A DNA stretch of 26,570 nucleotides from Candidatus Saccharimonadota bacterium (GCA_905372095.1 CAJPNK010000005.1:1-26570); one strand, 5' to 3'; shown: positions 1-7,062, counted from the first letter of the stretch. Numbers and translations: made by a program. Notes: generated by a model not told the origin, from the letters alone.

Positions 1-381
1 GGCGAGCCGGTTTGCGCGGTGGATATAAATTTGACGCCGGAAGCGCAGGACGATCTGCTGCTGGCTGGCTTGCCGGCTAGTTTTCGCGGCTTCGTCGGAC
101 ATAAAGAGGGGACAGATACGGCGCCGCCGAACAGCGTGGTGCTAGCGCGCTCTGCGGCCTGCATACAATTGCTGCGCGCCGGGAAAAATGTTTATGCGGC
201 GCAATTCCATCCTGAGCTTGATGCTGATGGCTTGGCTTTGCGGATTAATATTTATAAGCATGCCGGCTATTTTGCGCCGGAGGAGGCTCAAGATCTGATC
301 GATGCGGCGTACCGCGAATCGGAGTTGGTAACCGAACCGGTCAAGATATTGCGGCGGTTCGTTGAAAAATACGCGGAATAG
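1..381 (+). CDS. Class I glutamine amidotransferase, C-terminal fragment (5' end outside window)
   Basis: The reading frame is open from base 1, so the GTG at 19 is not the real start; 126 residues of the C-terminal part are visible. The segment FHPEL (His codon at 208-210, Glu at 214-216) matches the catalytic His-x-Glu of class I glutamine amidotransferases, which release ammonia from glutamine with a Cys-His-Glu triad; the nucleophilic Cys would lie upstream of the window. The preceding GHKEGTDTAPPNS stretch and the helical C-terminus resemble stand-alone GuaA-type amidotransferase domains. The acceptor substrate cannot be told from this fragment. A strong hairpin follows about 43 bases after the stop. 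I am fairly sure of the family, not of the pathway. Confidence 0.75.
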   Translation, partial: GEPVCAVDINLTPEAQDDLLLAGLPASFRGFVGHKEGTDTAPPNSVVLARSAACIQLLRAGKNVYAAQFHPELDADGLALRINIYKHAGYFAPEEAQDLIDAAYRESELVTEPVKILRRFVEKYAE

Positions 382-424
382 TTTGACGCTTTCTAGCTAG
401 ACTGCGGAATTTCGTTATTAGCAA

Positions 425-450
425 AAGGCCTCGGGTAATCCCGAGGCCTT
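425..450. terminator. Hairpin terminator between convergent genes
   Basis: A perfect 11-bp stem (425-435 with 440-450) closes a TAAT loop and has A-rich sequence on the left and T-containing sequence on the right. It lies between the end of the amidotransferase (+) and the end of hsp20 (-), so it probably terminates the plus-strand transcript and may serve both directions. Confidence 0.8.
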
Positions 451-475
451 CTTGACGGCCAAAGCTGAGAAAGGT

Positions 476-916
476 TTATTCTTTCTTCTTGCCGCGTGAT
501 TTGACGGTAATTTTCTTTGGCTCTGGCGCTGGCGTGACTGGCACGGTGACTTTCAAGACGCCATCGTCCAGGTGCGCTTCGATAGCGTCGGCGTCAGCGC
601 GCTCTGGCAGCTGGACGCTGCGGTAGAAGCTGCTGCTCGACTCGCGTACGACGTATTTCTTTTCTTTGTCTTCTTCTTTTTCGTGCCGTTGGGCTTGGAT
701 GACCAAGTTGCCGTTTTCGACAGAAATATTGACGTCGTCTTCATCGAATTTCGGCAGGTGAACCTCGACGACTAGCGCGTTATCTTTCATGTAAACATCA
801 GTGGTAGGCAGGCCAACCGAGCGCACTTGGCGCGGCATCCAGTTGTCGTCATTAAAGAAATGGCGCTGCAAGGCATCCATTTCGGCAAACGGGTCGAATC
901 GAACGAGTTTACTCAT
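476..916 (-). CDS. hsp20: Small heat shock protein, Hsp20/alpha-crystallin family
   Basis: This 146-residue protein has the standard layout of a bacterial small heat shock protein: a short N-terminal arm (RFDPFAEMDALQRHFF), an alpha-crystallin domain at about 37-125 (TTDVYMKDNALVVEVHLP, ending in DDGVLKVTVP), and a C-terminal I-x-V motif (ITV in KKITVKS) that docks neighbouring subunits, followed by a lysine-rich tail. Such proteins are ATP-independent holdases that bind unfolding proteins in the cytoplasm. The ATG at 914-916 has the Shine-Dalgarno AAAGGAG just upstream. Its promoter lies inside a CIRCE element, so HrcA repression is expected. The gene appears monocistronic and converges on the shared hairpin at 425-450. 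Confidence 0.95.
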   Translation of the reverse strand: MSKLVRFDPFAEMDALQRHFFNDDNWMPRQVRSVGLPTTDVYMKDNALVVEVHLPKFDEDDVNISVENGNLVIQAQRHEKEEDKEKKYVVRESSSSFYRSVQLPERADADAIEAHLDDGVLKVTVPVTPAPEPKKITVKSRGKKKE

Positions 917-966
917 TTGTATTACTCCTTTCGTTTATGATTTAGCGAGCTTTTGCTCTATATTTT

Positions 967-1004
967 ATTGTAATTGGTTGGCACTCGCGTGTCAAGAGTG
1001 CCAA
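967..1004 (-). promoter_or_regulatory. hsp20 promoter embedded in a CIRCE (HrcA) operator
   Basis: Bases 978-986 and 996-1004 form the inverted repeat TTGGCACTC-N9-GAGTGCCAA. This is the exact 9-9-9 geometry of CIRCE and differs from the classic TTAGCACTC-N9-GAGTGCTAA by one symmetric change per arm. On the minus strand the 9-base spacer itself starts with TTGACA (995-990), and TACAAT follows at 972-967 after exactly 17 bases. The -35 box is therefore inside the operator, and bound HrcA would directly block RNA polymerase. Confidence 0.93.
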
Positions 1005-1067
1005 ACATAAGTAGAATAACAGTAGTCTAGTGTGTCTCAAAGATTTCCCTGATTTTTCCACGGCAGT

Positions 1068-1106
1068 ACATACGCTATATATAGCGGCACTATATATAGC
1101 GTATGT
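1068..1106. repeat. 16-bp perfect inverted repeat upstream of the 1139 gene
   Basis: Arms 1068-1083 and 1091-1106 are perfect reverse complements around the 7-base loop GCGGCAC. The arms contain the palindromic core GCTATATATAGC. The element lies between the divergent hsp20 promoter and the -10 box at 1127-1132, and its right arm reaches the expected -35 position of the 1139 gene. It could be an operator or a hairpin; it lacks a T-tract. Confidence 0.7.
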
Positions 1107-1126
1107 GTAGCTTTGTCTAAATACGG

Positions 1127-1132
1127 TACAAT
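1127..1132 (+). promoter_or_regulatory. -10 box (TACAAT), probable leaderless start of the 1139 gene
   Basis: TACAAT ends 6 bases before the ATG at 1139, which puts the expected transcription start on the A of the start codon. There is no Shine-Dalgarno sequence and no convincing -35 box. Confidence 0.6.
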
Positions 1133-1138
1133 AGATGT

Positions 1139-1729
1139 ATGGGATGGTTGCGTGATTTAATTTTTGGCGAGCCGGATGGTGATGACGAATATTTGGCGCG
1201 TCTTAATAATAATGATATGGTCTCGCTGCAAGATAATCGCGGCAGTAGGGACGAAAATAACTTCGATAAAGACACTTCAGGGGTTGCTGCAGATACTAGG
1301 AAGTCAGACAGTAAGCCTCAGCCCGATCAATATCACTCGGCTAACGGGCAAAAAGTGATTCCTGAGATAGAGGTTGAGCGCACCGAGGCGCATCCGTCGG
1401 GCGACAATAAGTACCTCGAGGTGTGGGCGCATATTCGCAACCACGCGAGCTTTGACGTGGAGCTTGATAAATATGAGATATTAGGACAGCGAGGCGACTT
1501 GAATAAATTTCTCAAGCCAGGCGAGATTTTTGAGCTGCGTTTGTATCGCGGGCCGATGCCGCAGAGCGATTCGGTGCGTAAGATGTATATTCAGTACAAG
1601 ATTGTTGGTACGGGCGACTATTTTCAGGCTGATCACATGATAGAGTATAAATATGAACAAGATAATCGCGGCAACAAGTGGTATATGCCAGACGAGCTGA
1701 AGCTGCTGCGGCCAGTCCGCGATATTTAG
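1139..1729 (+). CDS. Conserved hypothetical protein, beta-rich C-terminal domain
   Basis: I do not recognise a named family for this 196-residue protein. The first 20 residues (MGWLRDLIFGEPDGDDEYL) are a short amphipathic start with acidic residues. Residues about 35-75 are polar, low-complexity and probably disordered. Residues about 80-190 look like a compact beta domain (YLEVWAHIRNHASFDVELDKYEILGQ, then LKPGEIFELRLYRG), with an alternation reminiscent of lamin-tail or CARDB-type beta sandwiches; that comparison is only a hunch. There is no signal peptide or membrane segment. It begins right after a TACAAT box and is probably leaderless. RNase HI starts 14 bases after its stop, so the two are probably co-transcribed. 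Confidence 0.8.
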   Translation: MGWLRDLIFGEPDGDDEYLARLNNNDMVSLQDNRGSRDENNFDKDTSGVAADTRKSDSKPQPDQYHSANGQKVIPEIEVERTEAHPSGDNKYLEVWAHIRNHASFDVELDKYEILGQRGDLNKFLKPGEIFELRLYRGPMPQSDSVRKMYIQYKIVGTGDYFQADHMIEYKYEQDNRGNKWYMPDELKLLRPVRDI

Positions 1730-1743
1730 AAGGCAGGGAAGAA

Positions 1744-2163
1744 GTGAGAGTATTTTTTACAGATGGCAGCGCTAGCCCAAATCCGGGCCCAGGCGGCTAC
1801 GCGGTGATTGAAAACGGCCAGCCGGTAGCTTTGGGCAGCGAAGACGGACAGACGACAAATATTCGCATGGAGGGCATGGCGCTGATTGCAGCGATGGAGC
1901 TAGCTGGCGATGAGCCGTGCGAAATTCATAGCGATAGCGAATTTTGGATCAATGTGTTAACCAAGTGGGCGCCAGGCTGGGCTGCTAAAGGTTGGCGTAA
2001 AAAAGGCGGCGAAATTAAGAATATTGATCTCGTGCAGCAAGCGTACGCGCTTTACCAATCGGTACAGCCGAAGCTGGTTTGGGTGCGCGGCCACGTCGGC
2101 CACGAGCAGAACGAGTTAGCGGATGAGTGGGCGAACAAAGCGCGGGCTGGCGTTCGTCTATAG
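1744..2163 (+). CDS. rnhA: Ribonuclease HI
   Basis: From the GTG at 1744 the product is 139 residues starting MRVFFTDGSASPNPGPGGY, a typical RNase HI N-terminus. An ATG at 1678 in the same frame would add 22 residues overlapping the upstream gene and is unlikely; AGGGAAG precedes the GTG. The catalytic DEDD set is present as D7, E43 (NIRMEG), D64 (HSDSEFW) and D127 (LADEWA), with the WVRGHVGHEQNELAD loop carrying the conserved histidine. The enzyme cleaves RNA in RNA-DNA hybrids (primer and R-loop removal) in the cytoplasm. It lies 14 bases behind the unknown 1139 gene and ahead of the metK promoter. Confidence 0.95.
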   Translation: MRVFFTDGSASPNPGPGGYAVIENGQPVALGSEDGQTTNIRMEGMALIAAMELAGDEPCEIHSDSEFWINVLTKWAPGWAAKGWRKKGGEIKNIDLVQQAYALYQSVQPKLVWVRGHVGHEQNELADEWANKARAGVRL

Positions 2164-2214
2164 CGAGAGCCTTGGCTGTTTTTGCTGTCAATCTAGATTC
2201 GGCGGGGTGGGGCG

Positions 2215-2223
2215 TGTTATAAT
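2215..2223 (+). promoter_or_regulatory. Extended -10 promoter of the metK riboswitch transcript
   Basis: TGT followed by TATAAT (2218-2223) is an extended -10 (TGn-TATAAT). No good -35 is visible, as is common for extended -10 promoters. The expected start near 2230 is about 11 bases before the riboswitch P1 stem. Confidence 0.7.
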
Positions 2224-2240
2224 GAACTTGTTAATAATTT

Positions 2241-2339
2241 AATATCCAGAGTGCGACGAGGGACTGGCCTGATGACTCGCCGGCAACCTGCTTTTGCAGC
2301 AAGGTGCTAATTCCAGCCTGCTTGACCAGGAGAGATATT
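2241..2339 (+). ncRNA. SAM riboswitch aptamer (SAM-I / S-box type)
   Basis: The core GGGACTGGCCTGATGA, then CGGCAACC and GGTGCTAATTCC, are hallmark segments of S-box SAM riboswitches. Helices that can be drawn are P1 (AATATC 2241-2246 with GATATT 2334-2339), P3 (CTGC 2288-2291 with GCAG 2296-2299, loop TTTT) and P4 (CCTG 2317-2320 with CAGG 2327-2330). It sits directly upstream of metK, whose product makes SAM, so feedback repression is the expected logic. Assignment to SAM-I rather than the related SAM-IV class is from the core motifs only. Confidence 0.93.
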
Positions 2340-2349
2340 GTCTTTGCGG

Positions 2350-2388
2350 CTCCTTTCTTGGCCTTGTAGCGGGGCAGATAGAAAGGAG
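2350..2388 (+). promoter_or_regulatory. Expression platform: Shine-Dalgarno sequestering hairpin of metK
   Basis: CTCCTTTC (2350-2357) is a perfect complement of GAAAGGAG (2381-2388), which contains the metK Shine-Dalgarno 5 bases before the ATG at 2394. A G-T pair can extend the stem to 9 bp. No poly-T tract follows, so control is probably at translation initiation and not by termination. Confidence 0.75.
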
Positions 2389-2393
2389 TTTTT

Positions 2394-3389
2394 ATGTCTG
2401 TAGAACCTAATAATCAAGCAGTATATCGTACGGCCGAGAGCGTTTCGCCGAAACATCCGGACAAGATTTGCGACCAAATCAGCGACGCTATTCTGGACGC
2501 GTATCTTGCCAAAGACCCGCAAGCCCGAGTGGCGATTGAAGCTTGCGGCGGCCATGGCGCACTGTTTCTAACCGGCGAAGTATCGTCGAGCGAGCTAGTT
2601 GACGTCAAGCAGATTGCGCGGCGGCTGGCTGGCGACGACGTGGAAATTATTGAGCGGATTGCACGCCAGAGCCCAGAGATTGCTCAGGGCGTGGACGCGG
2701 GCGGTGCTGGCGATCAAGGGGTGATGATTGGTTATGCTTGTGCTGAGACGCCAGAATTGTTGCCGCTAGAATATGCTTTGGCGCGGGCTTTGAACCGCTT
2801 TTTGTATGAGAAATGGCCGTATGACGGCAAAACGCAGGTGACGACCTATGGCGGTCAGATTGCGGCGATTGTTGCCAGCTTCCAGAATGCGCCGCACGAC
2901 GAGCTGGCGGCTGCAGTGCGGCAGTGGTTTGCGCAGCAAAAATATGTGGCAGGTGATTTTGATGGCATTTCTCTGCATATAAATCCGGCAGGCGATTGGC
3001 AAATTGGCGGTTTCGCGGCGGACGCTGGCTTGACCGGGCGTAAATTAGCAGTTGATAATTATGGCCCGCGGATTCCGCTAGGCGGCGGGGCGTTTAGCGG
3101 CAAGGACGCCACTAAGGTCGATCGCAGCGGTGCCTATATGGCGCGGCGGGTCGCAGTTGATTATCTTAAAAAGTTTGCAGCTCAGGAAGTGTTGGTGCGC
3201 TTGGCGTACGCAATTGGCCACGACCAGCCGGTTGAAGCTACGGCGGTAGTTAACGGTGTTGAGAAGCCAATCGCAGGTTATGACCTTAGTCCAGCGGGTA
3301 TTATTGATAAGTTGCAGCTGGCTCGTCCGCAATACGAACCAACAGCGCGCTACGGTCATTTTGGTAACGGTTTTGCTTGGGATAAGTAG
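2394..3389 (+). CDS. metK: S-adenosylmethionine synthetase (short form)
   Basis: This 331-residue enzyme makes S-adenosylmethionine from methionine and ATP. Diagnostic stretches are ESVSPKHPDKICDQISDAILDA near the N-terminus (usually SEGHPDK), GGAGDQGVMIGYA around residues 100-115, and the phosphate-binding GGGAFSGKDATKVDRSGAY. HINPAGDWQIGG and DAGLTGRKLAVD are also family signatures. Typical bacterial MetK has about 380-400 residues, so this copy is compacted, but its ends and core motifs are present. The ATG is placed by AAAGGAG 5 bases upstream. It is a single-gene unit under the SAM riboswitch; the next gene has its own -10 box. Confidence 0.96.
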   Translation: MSVEPNNQAVYRTAESVSPKHPDKICDQISDAILDAYLAKDPQARVAIEACGGHGALFLTGEVSSSELVDVKQIARRLAGDDVEIIERIARQSPEIAQGVDAGGAGDQGVMIGYACAETPELLPLEYALARALNRFLYEKWPYDGKTQVTTYGGQIAAIVASFQNAPHDELAAAVRQWFAQQKYVAGDFDGISLHINPAGDWQIGGFAADAGLTGRKLAVDNYGPRIPLGGGAFSGKDATKVDRSGAYMARRVAVDYLKKFAAQEVLVRLAYAIGHDQPVEATAVVNGVEKPIAGYDLSPAGIIDKLQLARPQYEPTARYGHFGNGFAWDK

Positions 3390-3406
3390 TCTCGCGTCTT
3401 AAGTTG

Positions 3407-3412
3407 TATAAT
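3407..3412 (+). promoter_or_regulatory. -10 box (TATAAT), probable leaderless start of the helicase gene
   Basis: A perfect TATAAT ends 7 bases before the GTG at 3420, so transcription should begin at or next to the start codon. No Shine-Dalgarno sequence is present. Confidence 0.65.
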
Positions 3413-3419
3413 AAGGGTA

Positions 3420-4955
3420 GTGAAGCAAGATTTAGCCTTAGAAATATTATTGAGCGGCGAAAGCGCACTGCTGACCGGCCCGGCAGGAACGGGTAAGACT
3501 TTCGTGCTGAATCAATTCATCAACTTGAGTAAGGCTAGCGGCAAGTATGTCTCGGTGACGGCGACGACCGGGCTAGCGGCGACGCATCTGGGCGGCGCGA
3601 CGATCCATGCCTGGTCAGGGATTGGCGTCAGCGACCGCCTGCCGAATGGTTTTGCCGAGCATGTTAGCAAGACTCGCCGCGAAATTATCGAAAAAACCGA
3701 TGTCTTGATTATTGATGAGATTAGCATGTTGCACGATTACCGCTTGGACATGGTTGACGAAGTTTGCCGTTTAGTACGCAAGAGAGTTGACGAGCCGTTC
3801 GGCGGCATCCAAGTGGTACTTTCTGGCGATTTCTTTCAGTTGCCACCGGTTAATCGGTCAGAAAGCCGCGAGGGCGGGTTCGTAGTGAATTCATCGGCGT
3901 GGCGCGAGCTTGATCCGACGGTATTGTATCTGAGCGAGCAGTTTCGCCAGCGCGACGGCGATACGCTGCTAGAAATCTTGACGGCGATGCGAGCTGGCGA
4001 TTTGCGCCGCCGCCACGCCGAGCAGCTGTTAGAGCGGACCGAATATCAACCGCCAGCCGGAGCAGATCTGACAGAGCTGCATACCGTGAACGTTGACGTC
4101 GATAGAATTAATCAAGCCAGGCTTGCTGAATTGCCGGGCGACGAGGTGTTTTATCAACGCCACACTACTGGTAGTAACAACTACGTTGATAATTTGCAGC
4201 GCAGCGTACTAGCACCAGAAGTGCTGACACTCAAAATAGGCGCATTAGTGATGGCGGTCAAGAACGATCAGGCGCGGCGCTATGCTAATGGCAGTATCGG
4301 CATGGTGGTCGATTTCGAGCCAGCGACGGATTATCCGGTAGTGGAGTTTCGTAATGGCCGGACGGTGACTATGCAGCCTGACACTTGGGAGTTGCGCGAC
4401 GGTACGCGCAAACGAGCTAGCATTAGCCAAATTCCGCTGCGTTTGGCGTGGGCGATTACTGTCCACAAAAGCCAAGGCATGACGCTGGATAGCGCGCGAA
4501 TTGATCTGCGCAAAGCCTTTGTGCCGGGCATGGGCTATGTGGCGCTTAGCCGGGTGCGCGATATCGATAACCTGTATTTGACGGGTATTAATCGCATGGC
4601 TTTGCAGATGAGCGATGAAGCTTATATGATCGATGAGCAGCTGCGTGCGCGGGCGGCAGATGATGCTAAAAAGTTCGCGCACTTACAACCAAAAGCCGAC
4701 AAACGCGCGGCCGGTGAACTTAAGCCCGCCAAAAAAGCGAACAGCGCCAATTTTAGCTGGTCGGCTAAAATTGCTAAAATGCGCCAGACTTATCCTAATG
4801 CTTATAAACCATGGATTAAGGCTGATGACGATGAATTGCTCCAAATGTTCATTAACGGCGAAAGTATTGCTGCGATGAGCCAGAAACTCGGTCGCCACCA
4901 TGGTTCGATCAAAATGCGCTTGCAAAAACATTTTGGCGAGGATGTTGTACAGTAA
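3420..4955 (+). CDS. PIF1/RecD-like superfamily 1 DNA helicase with C-terminal DNA-binding-like tail
   Basis: The 511-residue product is an SF1B helicase of the PIF1/RecD group. Walker A is GPAGTGKT at residues 20-27, followed by the PIF1-type TATTGLAATHLGGATIHAW segment. Walker B is IIDEIS (D99, E100), and GIQVVLSGDFFQLPPV is the motif III region. Near residues 340-350, LAWAITVHKSQGMTLD is the C-terminal UvrD/RecD fold. The last 60 residues after a lysine/alanine-rich linker (WIKADDDELLQMFINGES, then IAAMSQKLGRHHGSIKMRL) resemble a SANT/Myb or helix-turn-helix unit, which could add DNA binding. PIF1-like enzymes unwind 5'-tailed DNA, RNA-DNA hybrids and G-quadruplexes. The GTG start directly follows a TATAAT box, and the gene appears to be a single-gene unit. 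Confidence 0.9.
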   Translation: MKQDLALEILLSGESALLTGPAGTGKTFVLNQFINLSKASGKYVSVTATTGLAATHLGGATIHAWSGIGVSDRLPNGFAEHVSKTRREIIEKTDVLIIDEISMLHDYRLDMVDEVCRLVRKRVDEPFGGIQVVLSGDFFQLPPVNRSESREGGFVVNSSAWRELDPTVLYLSEQFRQRDGDTLLEILTAMRAGDLRRRHAEQLLERTEYQPPAGADLTELHTVNVDVDRINQARLAELPGDEVFYQRHTTGSNNYVDNLQRSVLAPEVLTLKIGALVMAVKNDQARRYANGSIGMVVDFEPATDYPVVEFRNGRTVTMQPDTWELRDGTRKRASISQIPLRLAWAITVHKSQGMTLDSARIDLRKAFVPGMGYVALSRVRDIDNLYLTGINRMALQMSDEAYMIDEQLRARAADDAKKFAHLQPKADKRAAGELKPAKKANSANFSWSAKIAKMRQTYPNAYKPWIKADDDELLQMFINGESIAAMSQKLGRHHGSIKMRLQKHFGEDVVQ

Positions 4956-4991
4956 ATAAACCAATATTAGAATAGCGCCTAATAATTGTAG

Positions 4992-4997
4992 TAGAAT
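4992..4997 (+). promoter_or_regulatory. -10 box (TAGAAT), probable leaderless start of the 5005 gene
   Basis: TAGAAT ends 7 bases before the ATG at 5005. The intervening sequence is ATATATC, with no Shine-Dalgarno sequence. Confidence 0.5.
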
Positions 4998-5004
4998 ATA
5001 TATC

Positions 5005-6012
5005 ATGAATAATGACCAATCAACACCGGCTGATGACCAGCCGCCAGAGCCAACTGATATTTTCCTCTGGGCGAACCAAGCTGATGCGCATAAGGACGAG
5101 CTCGAAATCGACCTATTTCTATTTACGAAGGGCTACACTGTCTACGCCACTAATTACGCCAAGGAGCTCAAGGCGCAGCTCAAGGTATTATTCCTTTACG
5201 ACATGATTAGCCAGGTGCAAACTGGTGCTGCCACTGGCATGACAGTGCGCGACTTTGAAGCGGCCGCCGCTGAGGATAATGTGTTGGAGCGGACTACCTT
5301 GGACCGGGTAGATCACGCGCAAGAGGTGATTGAGCAGATTCGCTACGGCGAGGAAACGCTAGAGGTGTTCCGCGAAGGCGACCATGAGTTTAAGAAGGTC
5401 AAGGGAATCGTAGCGCGTTTCAGCCGCCAGGGGGCCGAGCCGTTTTTCGTGGCTAAGATTTTACCGCAGTCACAAGTGCTTAAAGGCGCAACCGCTTGGA
5501 TGTATAACGGCGATTCGTTTCAACCGTTTAGCGCTGATGTCGGCCTGAAAATTACGCCGGATAATCAAGTGTTGATTGCCGGCGGTGATATCTTTGCCTT
5601 TAATGAGTCGAAATTCATCCGTTTGTTTGGCTACGACGCTAAGCAGTTCGCTGTTGCCGAAGAAAAAATTGCTGAGATCGAGAAAAACTTTAAGTTAAAG
5701 TTCCCTGAAGGCATGACTTTCGATGCGTTAGTGCGCGATACTAAATCGTTAGTGACTAAGCTGCAAAAAGTCGACGTCGGTCTGGTGACGCAGGATCAGG
5801 TTGTTGAGCAAGCCGATGAGATGGGCTTGGAACTAATGACGGACGATGCGACGGGCGAGATTATTATCATGGATGCCAAGGATGCGGCGAAGTTTGTCAA
5901 TCTGCTCAACGACGACTATATGACTAGCGATATGACTGGTATCAAGTATGAATTAAAAGGCAAGAAGGAGCTGCGCGGCGATAGCGAGGCGAGCACGCCA
6001 GAAGGGGAATAA
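5005..6012 (+). CDS. DUF4868 (KwaB-like) family protein, probable
   Basis: This 335-residue cytoplasmic protein has no signal peptide or membrane segment. Residues about 30-110 are an alpha/beta N-terminal part. Residues about 134-225 carry the pattern I associate with DUF4868, the family of the Kiwa defence protein KwaB: a kinase-independent FxxAKILPQSQVLKG stretch, a Gly/Ile/Val-rich beta segment, then DIFAFNESKFIRLFGYD followed by a helix (AVAEEKIAEIE). The C-terminal 110 residues are mixed helices with an acidic end. The assignment is from memory of the family, not a search. Kiwa proper pairs KwaB with the membrane protein KwaA; no KwaA-like gene is adjacent. The stop overlaps the yvcK start (TAATG), so translation is probably coupled. 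Confidence 0.5.
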   Translation: MNNDQSTPADDQPPEPTDIFLWANQADAHKDELEIDLFLFTKGYTVYATNYAKELKAQLKVLFLYDMISQVQTGAATGMTVRDFEAAAAEDNVLERTTLDRVDHAQEVIEQIRYGEETLEVFREGDHEFKKVKGIVARFSRQGAEPFFVAKILPQSQVLKGATAWMYNGDSFQPFSADVGLKITPDNQVLIAGGDIFAFNESKFIRLFGYDAKQFAVAEEKIAEIEKNFKLKFPEGMTFDALVRDTKSLVTKLQKVDVGLVTQDQVVEQADEMGLELMTDDATGEIIIMDAKDAAKFVNLLNDDYMTSDMTGIKYELKGKKELRGDSEASTPEGE

Positions 6013-7010
6013 TGAGCGAAGAATACGGTGGAGCAAAGGTTGTAGTTATCGGCGGCGGGACGGGTAGTTTCACGCTGCTGTCTGGTTTGAGAAAATACGT
6101 GTCTGATTTGACAGCTCTGGTCAATATGGCAGATGATGGCGGCTCGACAGGACAGCTGCGCGACGAACTTGGCGTGCTGCCGCCGGGCGATGTGCGGCAG
6201 TGCTTAGTAGCACTGAGCGATAGTCCGCGGGTGCGTGATTTGTTCAATTATCGATTTGATGACGGCAGCTTGAAGGGTCATGCCTTTGGCAATTTATTCT
6301 TGACAGCGCTCGAGAAAATGACCGGTAGCTTTGGCGAGGCAGTGCAGCTGGCTAGCCAAGTACTCAATATTCAAGGCAGGGTAATTCCGACAACTTTAAC
6401 CGATATTACGCTGTGTGTCGAGAGCGCTTCGGGCGAACCTATCAAAGGGCAATTCAAGATCGCGCATGCCGATATCGCTAAGCAGCCAAAAGTATGGTTA
6501 GAGCCAGAAGCAGTAGCGCATCCAGTGGCCGTCCAGGCGATTCTGGAAGCTGATATGGTGGTAATTGCACCAGGTAACCTATACGGCAGTTTAGCGCCGG
6601 CGCTGGTGATTCGAGAAATTCAGGAGGCGCTAGCGGCGACATCGACGAAGTGTGTCTTTGTCTGTAATCTGGTTACTAAGCCTGGTCCGACTGATAATTT
6701 GAGCGTGGTGGATTTTGCTAGCGAGATTGAGCGTTTGGCGGGCAGCGAATTCCTTGATTATGTTGTTTTTAATACTGATCAGCCGTCGGCAGAATTGATG
6801 GATAAGTACTCTCATGACGGTGAGCATGTGGTTCAATATGATATCAGCGAGCTAAAACGCCAGCACTACGAATTCCGCGGTGCCAGCATTCTAGCAAAGA
6901 AAGTTTGGTCGGGTGCTCAGTCGAGTGATCCGATTGCGTCAGTGCGCAGTTTTATCCGGCATGATCCAGATGCGGTGGCGCGCCAGCTGATGCGTATATA
7001 CTTTGCATAA
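6012..7010 (+). CDS. yvcK: YvcK/CofD-family gluconeogenesis and cell-shape factor
   Basis: The 332-residue protein matches YvcK from its start: VVVIGGGTGSFTLLSGLR is the nucleotide-binding loop, followed by ALVNMADDGGSTGQLRDELGVLPPGDVRQCL, a diagnostic stretch. Further on are GHAFGNLFLTAL, VVIAPGNLYGSLAPAL and VVFNTDQPS. In Bacillus and mycobacteria YvcK/CuvA binds UDP-sugars and is needed for growth on gluconeogenic carbon sources and for normal peptidoglycan and shape. The ATG at 6012 overlaps the stop of the upstream KwaB-like gene by one base (TAATG), with AGGGGA just upstream. It lies 660 bases ahead of the division cluster, consistent with a cell-envelope role. Hairpins follow the stop. 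Confidence 0.93.
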   Translation: MSEEYGGAKVVVIGGGTGSFTLLSGLRKYVSDLTALVNMADDGGSTGQLRDELGVLPPGDVRQCLVALSDSPRVRDLFNYRFDDGSLKGHAFGNLFLTALEKMTGSFGEAVQLASQVLNIQGRVIPTTLTDITLCVESASGEPIKGQFKIAHADIAKQPKVWLEPEAVAHPVAVQAILEADMVVIAPGNLYGSLAPALVIREIQEALAATSTKCVFVCNLVTKPGPTDNLSVVDFASEIERLAGSEFLDYVVFNTDQPSAELMDKYSHDGEHVVQYDISELKRQHYEFRGASILAKKVWSGAQSSDPIASVRSFIRHDPDAVARQLMRIYFA

Positions 7011-7038
7011 GCAGCGTTTTCTGTCATGGCTGACCTCT

Positions 7039-7062
7039 ATAGACGCTAGATATAGCGTCTAT
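7039..7062 (+). terminator. Hairpin after yvcK, weak terminator candidate
   Basis: A perfect 10-bp stem (ATAGACGCTA 7039-7048 with TAGCGTCTAT 7053-7062) closes a GATA loop 28 bases after the yvcK stop, but only a short T-rich run (ATTTGCTTAT) follows. It may terminate or stabilise the 3' end. Confidence 0.5.

Noticed and set aside
2168..2185. Terminator after rnhA (AGCCTTGGCT followed by GTTTTT)
   Set aside because: The stem is only 4 bp with a 2-base loop; too weak to call.
4245..4682. 145-codon minus-strand open frame inside the helicase gene
   Set aside because: It is antisense to a clearly conserved helicase region (HKSQG motif), has no start signal, and reads as non-protein-like sequence; a shadow of the real gene.
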